Positions 1 to 5,276 of a stretch of 7,668 nucleotides of DNA are shown here, piece after piece; the first letter of the stretch is position 1; each line of letters begins with the position of its first letter. The stretch comes from Candidatus Saccharimonadota bacterium (GTDB lineage: Bacteria; Patescibacteriota; Saccharimonadia; Saccharimonadales; Saccharimonadaceae), in contig JAUNAO010000027.1 in assembly GCA_030527565.1 (NCBI GenBank), positions 1 through 7,668 on the forward strand. Direction: 5' to 3'. A program made the translations under genes and the position numbers. Below the pieces are notes generated by a model. That model was not told the DNA's origin. It saw only the letters and a list, made by a program, of their open reading frames with translations, and did no database searches.

Positions 1-93
1 AGAGTTTTATTGGGAGGTGTGTTTGAAAGAAAGTACGCACGATTGTTGTTTCGCATCTCGCTAAAATTTAATGCGCGCCTAGCTCCTAGTTGA
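1..93 (+). CDS. Possible C-terminal tail of an upstream gene (partial)
   Basis: Frame 1 is open from the window edge through 30 codons to a TGA at 91-93. The tail is basic and hydrophobic (it includes FERKYARLLF and LKFNARLAPS) and reads plausibly as protein. Thirty open codons can occur by chance, and no other gene here stops with TGA. I recognise no family. It could be a real gene end or noise. Confidence 0.2.
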   Translation, partial: RVLLGGVFERKYARLLFRISLKFNARLAPS

Positions 94-225
94 CCGTTCT
101 CAAACTTTTTTAAGGTGCAGTTTTGTTTGTGGTTTTTATGTTTTGTCCACTGACTTAAGTTTAGTATGTTTTTAAATAAAATGCAAGTGCTTTTTTCGAC
201 TTTTTTGCAATTTTTCCAAAACCTG

Positions 226-249
226 AGTTTTCCACAAAAGTGGAAAACT
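226..249. repeat. Perfect inverted repeat containing a DnaA-box-like sequence
   Basis: Ten-base arms AGTTTTCCAC (226-235) and GTGGAAAACT (240-249) flank an AAAA loop. The left arm runs into TTTTCCACA (228-236), one mismatch from the DnaA box TTATCCACA. The opposite strand reads TTTTCCACT (247-239). Weaker look-alikes lie at 128-136 (reverse) and 142-150. No U-tract follows on either strand, so a terminator role is unlikely. DnaA binding is an inference. Confidence 0.5.
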
Positions 250-282
250 TTCCCTGTTATTTTCCCGAACAAACCCCTCTTG

Positions 283-312
283 CGGTTTTTTATAATTATT
301 ATATAAAAACCG
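283..312. repeat. Long AT-rich inverted repeat
   Basis: CGGTTTTT (283-290) pairs with AAAAACCG (305-312). The inside, TATAAT-T-ATTATA (291-303), is itself palindromic, so the arms total 14 bp with one unpaired T at 304. The stem is almost entirely A/T. It could be a duplex-unwinding or operator element. The internal TATAAT motifs have no good -35 partner, so I do not call them promoters. Confidence 0.45.
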
Positions 313-333
313 AACACAGAGAGACCCTCTTTC

Positions 334-362
334 TTGACTTTTTCAGCAAAGTGTGCTATAAT
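334..362 (+). promoter_or_regulatory. Sigma70-type promoter P1 of the DUF4868 gene
   Basis: TTGACT (334-339) and TATAAT (357-362) are separated by exactly 17 nt, with TGC directly before the -10 box (extended -10). The match is near consensus. The predicted start of transcription is about 368-369, giving a leader of roughly 68 nt. That leader contains a short GGCAG/CTGCC hairpin (373-377 with 384-388). Confidence 0.8.
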
Positions 363-404
363 TAGGAGATAGGGCAGTTTTCCCTGCCAGTCTTGGCTCC
401 AATG

Positions 405-413
405 TGATATAAT
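405..413 (+). promoter_or_regulatory. Extended -10 promoter P2 of the DUF4868 gene
   Basis: TGA-TATAAT at 405-413 is a full extended -10 element. A weak -35 candidate (CTGCCA, 384-389) lies 18 nt upstream. The predicted transcript starts near 419-420 and keeps the GAGG ribosome-binding site at 427-430. It would be a second, shorter mRNA for the same gene. Confidence 0.6.
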
Positions 414-436
414 GGAGAAAATAAGTGAGGTAATTT

Positions 437-1438
437 ATGGAAAATGAGCCATTTGATGTGTTTCTGTGGGCGAACGAAATCGATGAGGTAAAAAACAATG
501 TTAGCGCGGAGTTGTTTTTGTTTAACAAAAATTATACACCGTACAAAATTAAGTACTCAGATAAATTAACAGGGGCGGTGAAATCGATGTTTATGCAGGA
601 AGCGGTGCATTATATCATCGAGGAGGCCGAAAAAGGCTTAGAATGCCGCGAATACGAGAAGGCGGACGGCGAGGAAAAGGTAATTTATCGTACTTCCCTA
701 TCGAAGGTTGGGCGTGCAGAGACTTTGATCCATTTGATCGAGAATGAGTATAAGGATATCGATTATTTCTCGGAGAACGAGTACGATTTTAAGAAGGTTA
801 AAGGGATTATCGCGCGGTTTACTTATCCAGATGAGGAGAGTGGCGGGGTTAAGACTTTTTATATTGCGAAGCTGATTTCGGCATCGTCGGCGCTGAAGGG
901 GGCGTCGAGCTGGGAAATTAATGGCGAGAGTTTTGAGCCGTTTTCGGCGGAAATTGCGCTGAAAATGCCAGATGACAACCAAGTTGCGATTGTCGACAAG
1001 ACAATTATCGTGTTCAACCAGGCGAAATTTGAGAATTTATTCCAGTATGATTATAAGTCGCAGGTGATTGCGGAGGCTAAGGCGAAGGAGTTGACCGAGA
1101 AGTATAAGTTGTCGTTTGCGGAAGGCTTAACACTTGATTCCCTCTTACAGGACAAAAAGCCGCTTCTTAAAAAGGTGCAGGCGATGGATATTGCGGAAGA
1201 AATGCCACAGGATAAATTGCTTGACTATGCTGATGAAATGCAGCTTGAGTTGATGACGGATGATGATGGTTCGATTATTATCATGGATGATAAAGATTTA
1301 ACCATGTTTGTAAATTTATTGAACGAAGATTATTATGTTTCGCCGGTGAATGGGCGAAGGTATGAGATTAAATCGAAAAAGTTGCTTGGCGAGCCGGATG
1401 GCGAACCACCAAGGGGAATCAAGTTCTCGTTCTCTTAG
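437..1438 (+). CDS. DUF4868 / KwaB-like protein
   Basis: This 333-residue soluble protein has no signal peptide or membrane segment. It resembles the DUF4868 family, best known through KwaB, a DNA-binding component of the Kiwa anti-phage system. I base this on overall pattern: a variable N-terminal half (1-120), a core strand with FYIAKL (141-146), DKTIIVF followed by FENLFQY (187-204), a helical stretch (205-255), and a C-terminal DLTMFVNLLN...SPVNGRRYEIKSKKLL block (287-318). The start is supported by GAGG at 427-430 with 6-nt spacing and by two upstream promoters. The stop is TAG. KwaA, a small membrane protein that partners KwaB, is not present. The neighbouring genes are convergent and unrelated to Kiwa. 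A role in phage defence is inferred from family membership only. It could be another DUF4868 protein with a different function. Confidence 0.68.
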   Translation: MENEPFDVFLWANEIDEVKNNVSAELFLFNKNYTPYKIKYSDKLTGAVKSMFMQEAVHYIIEEAEKGLECREYEKADGEEKVIYRTSLSKVGRAETLIHLIENEYKDIDYFSENEYDFKKVKGIIARFTYPDEESGGVKTFYIAKLISASSALKGASSWEINGESFEPFSAEIALKMPDDNQVAIVDKTIIVFNQAKFENLFQYDYKSQVIAEAKAKELTEKYKLSFAEGLTLDSLLQDKKPLLKKVQAMDIAEEMPQDKLLDYADEMQLELMTDDDGSIIIMDDKDLTMFVNLLNEDYYVSPVNGRRYEIKSKKLLGEPDGEPPRGIKFSFS

Positions 1439-1472
1439 TGAAATTTCTTGCTTGCGGGCGTTGACCCTGCTC

Positions 1473-1574
1473 CTAAGTTTGCCTTCGTAATTCGAGTTTT
1501 AATGAAGCGTTATTGTATGCGAGAATCGCATTTTGAAGATCTAGACCTGCTTTAACCCGTAACAAAATAATAAT
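1473..1574 (-). pseudogene. Possible protein-like remnant downstream of the 122-residue gene
   Basis: On the minus strand, a 33-codon frame ending in TAG (1475-1473) reads like protein, including VKAGLDLQNAILAYNNAS and LKLELRRQT. It has no ATG. It continues openly back through the stop of the 122-residue gene in the -1 frame, so it could be a frameshifted extension or debris of a lost gene. No family is recognised. Chance openness is quite possible. Confidence 0.2.
1517..1534 (+). terminator. Weak hairpin terminator candidate after the DUF4868 gene
   Basis: ATGCGA (1517-1522), a GAA loop and TCGCAT (1526-1531) form a 6-bp hairpin followed by TTT. It lies about 80 nt after the stop at 1438. 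The U-tract is short, so termination may be inefficient. Nothing comparable follows on the minus strand. Confidence 0.4.
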
Positions 1575-1585
1575 CGGGCTAGGCG

Positions 1586-1954
1586 TTAGGCTTCTGCAAG
1601 GTCTTCCTGGAGTTTATCTTGACCGGACAAAATCCCGACAGCATACCAAATACCTTCGTAATAGAAATTATGTCGCATTAATTCATCATCTTTTTCATAT
1701 TCATCTGCATTTTTGACTTTATACCAATAATCGATCATAAGCTCGTAGTCGCGTTCAAGCCTAAAATCTTCGTGAACAAATTCATCTGGACATTCCCTTG
1801 CCCAAATTATATATTTAAAACCATTATCATCATGCATATAATAAATAGCTTCGTCTAGACCGGAATCAAAAGATGAATTAAAAAATAGTTCAGGGATTTC
1901 ATCGAATTCTGAAACGATTTTCTTTAATTTTTTTTGCGATATGAGCATTTCCAT
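1586..1954 (-). CDS. Acidic 122-residue hypothetical protein
   Basis: I do not recognise this family. The protein is strongly acidic (about 30 Asp/Glu against 13 Lys/Arg) and rich in Tyr, Trp and Phe. Aromatic segments include IYYMHDDNGFKYIIWA near residues 37-52, YELMIDYWYKV near 70-80, and NFYYEGIWYAVG near 97-108. No signal peptide or membrane helix is seen. A mixed alpha/beta globular fold is my guess. The start at 1954 sits 7 nt after an extended -10 box, implying a leaderless mRNA. A second ATG two codons on (1948) is an alternative start. It is convergent with the DUF4868 gene and follows the terminator of the coiled-coil gene, so it is its own transcription unit. The charge could suit a DNA mimic or an antitoxin-like partner, but the sequence does not show this. 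Confidence 0.7.
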   Translation of the reverse strand: MEMLISQKKLKKIVSEFDEIPELFFNSSFDSGLDEAIYYMHDDNGFKYIIWARECPDEFVHEDFRLERDYELMIDYWYKVKNADEYEKDDELMRHNFYYEGIWYAVGILSGQDKLQEDLAEA

Positions 1955-1961
1955 ATTCTAT

Positions 1962-1970
1962 ATTATATCA
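1962..1970 (-). promoter_or_regulatory. Extended -10 promoter giving a leaderless mRNA for the 122-residue gene
   Basis: Minus-strand TGA-TATAAT occupies 1970-1962. The last -10 base is 7 nt from the ATG at 1954, so transcription should begin at or one base before the start codon. No good -35 is visible. The corresponding position (1985-1990) lies in the terminator palindrome of the upstream gene. Confidence 0.65.
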
Positions 1971-1979
1971 TATTTCGTG

Positions 1980-2007
1980 AAAAAGACCAGCCTAGGCTGG
2001 TCTTTTT
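1980..2007 (-). terminator. Perfect 28-bp palindromic terminator after the coiled-coil gene
   Basis: A5-GACCAGCC-TA-GGCTGGTC-T5 is a perfect 28-bp palindrome beginning 6 nt beyond the TAG at 2014. It would form a GC-rich hairpin followed by five U residues in the minus-strand transcript. It is symmetrical and could work on either strand, but only the minus strand has a gene leading into it. Confidence 0.9.
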
Positions 2008-2013
2008 GGTGTA

Positions 2014-3000
2014 CTAAATTTTTGTATGCTCTCCAGGAAATCTGATGCGCCCTTTCTTGTCTGGGAGGTTTGCGCGATCGTTAATTTGCCAATCATTTCT
2101 ATCTTGGCCGACGTTGCGTAGATAAGTCACTTGCCCCGCAGAGCTAATTGTCGCATGCCCATGCCCCTCGCCGTCCCCATCGGGGCCAGATCCGCCAAAG
2201 AAGACTTGGGTCTTATTCGACCCGTCATTGTATTCGACAAACTTTGCTTTGTAACCGTCGAAAGTTCCATAGCGGATTGTTGCGCCTGTGGTCTCTTGAA
2301 CTTTTTGGCGCTCGGCTTTTTTATCCTTTAGAAGCCTATCCTGCGTTTTAAACTCATCCTGAGCATCATCGAAGACTTTTTTGAGACGATCCCTTTCAGC
2401 TTTGAGGCGTTTAAACTCTGCCTCGGCTGCTTCATGACGAGCTTTAGCTTTTTCAAAAGCAGTCTTTGCACGATCAAACGCAGAGGAATCAACTTTTGGA
2501 GCATGCGCCTCGGCATAGGCTCTTGCATCCTTAGCCTCTTGTGCAAGTTCACTAATTCTCGCATTCAATTCGTCGCGACGGTCTTTATGCGCATGGCCTT
2601 CTTGTGAATAATACGGGGCTTCAGACTTATCACCATATTCATAAGCAGCGCTAGCACGGTCAAAGCAATCTTTCATGGCATAGTGCTCGGAATCTGCTTC
2701 GCGTTTTAAAAACTCGATGTCCGCATTGTTGCGATCGCGAACTCTTCCGTACTCGTCCCAAACGGCATCTCTAGTCGCGAAAGCCTCTTTGCGCGCTTCA
2801 AATTCGCGATTCATTTCATCGCGAGTCCTAACGCGTTCGTCCCAAGCCTGTTGCATGGCATCGTGAGCCGCATCGGCTTGATCCCGAGCTGATTTAAAAC
2901 GGATCCAGGCATCCTGCTTAGCCCTGAAGGCCATGTCGTGTGCTTCACGAAGAGCTTTCATCTCGGCATTTAACTTCACAAGTGCATAATTTTTTGGCAT
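2014..3000 (-). CDS. Coiled-coil protein with DUF1771-like segment and unassigned C-terminal domain
   Basis: This 328-residue protein has no signal peptide or membrane segment. Residues 6-95 are a charged Ala/Arg/Glu/Asp-rich helix with aromatic positions at heptad multiples (Trp32, Trp53, Trp81). Residues about 98-157 resemble DUF1771: LKREADSEHYAMKDCFDRAS, then AYEYGDKSEAPYYSQEGHAH and an ELNARISELAQEA helix. DUF1771 is known mainly from eukaryotic proteins, where it usually precedes an Smr domain; none is present here. Residues 170-236 are another coiled coil. Residues 238-328 form a separate, probably beta-rich domain with a Gly/Asp loop and HGH (GPDGDGEGHGHA, 272-283), which I cannot assign. 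The start is supported by GGTGA (3011-3007) 6 nt upstream and a good promoter at 3081-3053. A strong terminator follows. The gene is monocistronic. Function is unknown; a structural or scaffolding role is a guess. Confidence 0.8.
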   Translation of the reverse strand: MPKNYALVKLNAEMKALREAHDMAFRAKQDAWIRFKSARDQADAAHDAMQQAWDERVRTRDEMNREFEARKEAFATRDAVWDEYGRVRDRNNADIEFLKREADSEHYAMKDCFDRASAAYEYGDKSEAPYYSQEGHAHKDRRDELNARISELAQEAKDARAYAEAHAPKVDSSAFDRAKTAFEKAKARHEAAEAEFKRLKAERDRLKKVFDDAQDEFKTQDRLLKDKKAERQKVQETTGATIRYGTFDGYKAKFVEYNDGSNKTQVFFGGSGPDGDGEGHGHATISSAGQVTYLRNVGQDRNDWQINDRANLPDKKGRIRFPGEHTKI

Positions 3001-3002
3001 AC

Positions 3003-3052
3003 ATAGTCACCAACCTTTCAAAGTACTTAGCCCGTCTTGGACTAGTGACTAT
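3003..3052 (-). promoter_or_regulatory. Inverted repeat around the leader and ribosome-binding site of the coiled-coil gene
   Basis: ATAGTCAC (3003-3010) and GTGACTAT (3045-3052) are perfect 8-bp inverted arms. CCAA (3010-3013) and TTGG (3037-3040) add possible inner pairing. The proximal arm contains the Shine-Dalgarno GGTGA, read on the minus strand at 3011-3007. The distal arm overlaps the predicted transcription start (about 3046). It may be a DNA operator at the start site, or a leader hairpin that partly masks the ribosome-binding site. Confidence 0.4.
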
Positions 3053-3081
3053 ATTATAGCATATTTTATATTAAAAAGCAA
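3053..3081 (-). promoter_or_regulatory. Promoter of the coiled-coil gene
   Basis: Minus-strand TTGCTT (3081-3076) and TATAAT (3058-3053) are spaced by 17 nt, with TGC before the -10 box. The predicted start near 3046 gives a leader of about 46 nt. The promoter lies in the 101-nt gap after the CYTH gene, which runs in the same direction, so this gene has its own transcription unit. No convincing terminator separates it from the CYTH gene. Confidence 0.75.
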
Positions 3082-3101
3082 GGTAGTCCCCTTTTCGTTT
3101 T

Positions 3102-3635
3102 TTATAATTCGACGTATGGCTTATCGATAAACTCGGATTCGCCGAGGGTTTTGAAGGTGCCGATTAGGTCGTCGCGAGCTTCGTTAACAGAGGTATCGCC
3201 GACGAGGACGGTTTCGATTTTTGCGTAATGTTCCGACTCACGGCCGTCGATTTCATCGAGATGGATCGTTGTCCCCTCGCCCATAATAAGATCTTGGCGG
3301 CGACGCGAAACTTCGCCGGCTGACTTAAAGCCGAGCTGGAGAATAATATTTACCGTATTAACATAGTCCGTAACCGGAGTTTCTTCAACAACATCGACGC
3401 CGGAGTCTTCGATATGGCGGCGAAGAATTAAAGTATATTTCGGGGGTTCATCAACGGCCTTCATCTCGGTTCGCATAACAAGACGAGGTAGGTTCATGCC
3501 GCGCTTATAGCCGCGTGGGACATAAATTCGGTCATGCTGCCAATAAATTGAAGAGAAATCAAGATCGATATCAGAAAGTTTATCCTCGAAACGGTCGCGG
3601 TCTGATAGTTTGCATTTCAAAATAACTTTCTTCAT
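3102..3635 (-). CDS. CYTH-domain (triphosphate tunnel / class IV adenylate cyclase-like) protein
   Basis: The 177-residue protein matches the CYTH superfamily, whose members bind or hydrolyse triphosphates (adenylate cyclase, thiamine triphosphatase, inorganic triphosphatase). Visible family features in order: QHDRIY (33-38, the usual Q-D-Y segment), RLVMRTE (51-57), KYTLILRR (66-73), the helix leading to ILQLGF (98-103), the basic RRR (111-113), IHLDEID (124-130), YAKIE (137-141), and a C-terminal Tyr-Val-Glu-Leu like the conserved end of class IV cyclases. The length is normal. The N-terminal ExExK signature is missing: aligned residues are Lys3, Ile5 and Lys7, so the two metal-binding glutamates are gone and activity may be altered or lost. 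The start is fixed by a perfect promoter 6 nt upstream, predicting a leaderless mRNA. The gene follows recJ by 21 nt. Confidence 0.82.
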   Translation of the reverse strand: MKKVILKCKLSDRDRFEDKLSDIDLDFSSIYWQHDRIYVPRGYKRGMNLPRLVMRTEMKAVDEPPKYTLILRRHIEDSGVDVVEETPVTDYVNTVNIILQLGFKSAGEVSRRRQDLIMGEGTTIHLDEIDGRESEHYAKIETVLVGDTSVNEARDDLIGTFKTLGESEFIDKPYVEL

Positions 3636-3641
3636 ACTTTA

Positions 3642-3670
3642 ATTATAGCATATCCGTTATAAAATGTCAA
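3642..3670 (-). promoter_or_regulatory. Perfect consensus promoter for the CYTH gene inside the recJ end
   Basis: Minus-strand TTGACA (3670-3665), 17-nt spacer and TATAAT (3647-3642), with TGC before the -10 box. Both hexamers match consensus exactly. The -35 box is made from the last sense codons of recJ (Ile-Asp-Ile) and the recJ stop lies in the spacer. Six nt separate the -10 box from the ATG, so transcription should start on the start codon itself. Confidence 0.88.
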
Positions 3671-5264
3671 TAAGGCGGGCTTCGGCGGAGCGAACGCCGT
3701 TAAACTCGTTGATGGCTGGGGAGACGATTAAGTCGTGAGGTTCGTCAGGACCGAGATTGAACCAGTTTTCCTGAGCGAAGAAGGCAACGCATTTTAGAGA
3801 TTTCTTCCCTTCACCAATTACGTCGAGACGTAAATGATTTTGTTCAGAGCCCATGCGACGTGATTCAAGGATGTTCACATTTTTTAGACAGACATACGGT
3901 TCGGCATTTCCATTGCCGAAGGGTTCAAGCAGAGCGAGTTCGTCGAGAAAGTCGAGTGAGAGTTCGGTAAGGTCTTTAACCTCGAGTTCGGGGCGTTTTT
4001 TAAGATAGATTTCCTGATTATCTAGTTTCAAACTTTTATAGTATTCATTGATTTTTTCTGAGAAGGCTTCAAGTTTATTCTTTTCAAGGCGAACGCCGGC
4101 TGCGGCGGCATGGCCACCACCTCCGAGGATTGTGTCTTCGGCGAACTTTAGGGCTCCAGAGAGTTCAAAATCACCAAAACTGCGGCCGGAGCCCTTCAGG
4201 GTGCCATCTTCGAGTTCGGTTAAGACGAAGGCTGGTTTTTTATATTCTTCGACGAGGCGACCGGCGACAATGCCGATAATTCCCTCGTGCCAAGTGCCGG
4301 ATTCGATGATGACCGGAGTGTTTTTCGGCTCGCGAGCGATAATTTCGGAAGTTGCGGCGCGCTGGGAATTTTTTCGCTCGTTATTTAGTTTTTCGAGCTG
4401 TTCAACAATTTTAACCGCATCGGTCGCGGAATTAGTACGAAGGAGTTCGAGAGAGAGCTCAGCGGTTTTTAGACGACCGGCGGCGTTCAGGCGCGGGCCG
4501 ATCTGGAAGCCGATCGATTCGGCGGTGACTTTTTTAACACCGGCGCGGCGCATCAATTCCCGGAGGCCTGGACGGCGGGTTTTTTCGAGAACTTTTTTAC
4601 CGTAAAAGGTCAAAATTCGGTTCTCGAGGGTTAGTTTCATACTGTCGCAGATCGTGCCGATTAGGACGAGATCGAGAAACCATTTTTCCTGTCCATCAGG
4701 GATAAGTTTAGCGTTTTTTAGGGCTTCCGCCAGCTTAAAGGCGACCCCGACGCCGGCGAGGTCCTGAAGCGGTTTTTCAATCTCCTGATCTTTTCGTTTC
4801 GGATTGATGATTGCGACGGCGGATGGTAATTTTTCTTCACATTCGTGGTGGTCGGTAATAATTGTATCGATTTTTAGTTTATTCAGTTTTTCGACGATTT
4901 CAAAATTACGCGAGCCGCAGTCGACAGTAATGACGAGATTGATTTTTTCGGCTTTCGCGCGATCAATGAGGCGTTCACTCATCCCATAGCCATCGACAAA
5001 ACGATCTGGGAGCATAATTTCGAGATTTTTAAATCCGGCAAGTTTTAAAGCCGATTCCATCAAGGTAGTTGCGGTAATTCCGTCGACGTCATAATCGCCA
5101 TAGATCAAGATTTTTTCGTTGTTTTTTAGTGCAGTTGCAATACGGTCGACGGCTTTTTCGGCGTCGGGTAGTTTTTCGGGCGAAATGAGATTTTCATACT
5201 TCGGATGCAAATAGTCTTCTGTCAAACCCCGTTTTTCGGCAAGTTGAGCAAATAATTTGTTCAT
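3657..5264 (-). CDS. recJ: Single-stranded-DNA-specific exonuclease RecJ
   Basis: RecJ degrades single-stranded DNA 5' to 3' in recombination, mismatch and base-excision repair, and at stalled forks. The DHH-family motifs are complete: GDYDVDG (56-62, Asp57/59/61), VDCGS (Asp115), and TDHHE (Asp138-His139-His140), with the INPKR motif following. The DHHA1 domain contains GSGRSFG and GGGGHAAAAG (381-390, His385). The C-terminal third starting near LLEPFGNGNAEP is the OB-like RecJ domain. At 535 residues it is slightly shorter than the 577-residue E. coli protein, with no obvious loss. The start is supported by AGGGG (5275-5271) 6 nt upstream. The regulator gene ends only 12 nt before this start, so the two are almost certainly cotranscribed. 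A separate promoter for the next gene is embedded in its last codons. Confidence 0.97.
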   Translation of the reverse strand: MNKLFAQLAEKRGLTEDYLHPKYENLISPEKLPDAEKAVDRIATALKNNEKILIYGDYDVDGITATTLMESALKLAGFKNLEIMLPDRFVDGYGMSERLIDRAKAEKINLVITVDCGSRNFEIVEKLNKLKIDTIITDHHECEEKLPSAVAIINPKRKDQEIEKPLQDLAGVGVAFKLAEALKNAKLIPDGQEKWFLDLVLIGTICDSMKLTLENRILTFYGKKVLEKTRRPGLRELMRRAGVKKVTAESIGFQIGPRLNAAGRLKTAELSLELLRTNSATDAVKIVEQLEKLNNERKNSQRAATSEIIAREPKNTPVIIESGTWHEGIIGIVAGRLVEEYKKPAFVLTELEDGTLKGSGRSFGDFELSGALKFAEDTILGGGGHAAAAGVRLEKNKLEAFSEKINEYYKSLKLDNQEIYLKKRPELEVKDLTELSLDFLDELALLEPFGNGNAEPYVCLKNVNILESRRMGSEQNHLRLDVIGEGKKSLKCVAFFAQENWFNLGPDEPHDLIVSPAINEFNGVRSAEARLIDIL

Positions 5265-5276
5265 TTTATACCCCTG

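Larger units (their letters stand above)
94..436. other. Gene-free AT-rich region upstream of the DUF4868 gene
   Basis: No convincing coding frame is visible on either strand. The stretch is rich in T-runs (about 160-220), carries a DnaA-box-like inverted repeat (226-249) and a long AT-rich inverted repeat (283-312), and ends with two tandem promoters (334-362 and 405-413) and a Shine-Dalgarno GAGG at 427-430. It is far longer than any other intergenic region in the window. That makes it a regulatory region at least, and perhaps an origin-like element. The latter is speculative because dnaA is not in view. Confidence 0.5.

Noticed and set aside
226..251. Inverted repeat as an intrinsic terminator.
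   Set aside because: The stem is A/T-rich and followed by CTTTCCC on one strand and CAGG on the other, so there is no U-tract.
291..303. TATAAT motifs in both orientations inside the AT-rich palindrome as promoters.
   Set aside because: Neither has a -35 at 16-18 nt or a TGn extension, and no gene start is correctly placed. They follow from the palindrome's A/T sequence.
343..528. Minus-strand 61-codon frame over the DUF4868 promoter region.
   Set aside because: It overlaps two strong plus-strand promoters and the start of a supported gene. Composition is not convincing.
698..982. Minus-strand open frame inside the DUF4868 gene.
   Set aside because: Arg/Leu/Ile-rich shadow of a well-supported gene with no promoter or ribosome-binding site.
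2131..2564. Several short frames on both strands overlapping the coiled-coil gene.
   Set aside because: The low-complexity codon pattern of the coiled coil keeps other frames open. None has start signals or protein-like composition.
3060..3101. Terminator after the CYTH gene.
   Set aside because: Only a 4-bp AAGG/CCTT pairing is possible before the T-run, and the stretch is already used by the coiled-coil gene's promoter.
4048..4605. A 185-codon plus-strand open frame opposite recJ.
   Set aside because: It lies wholly antisense to a clear recJ core, is Ser/Arg/Pro-rich as expected of a complementary-strand shadow, and has no promoter or family features.
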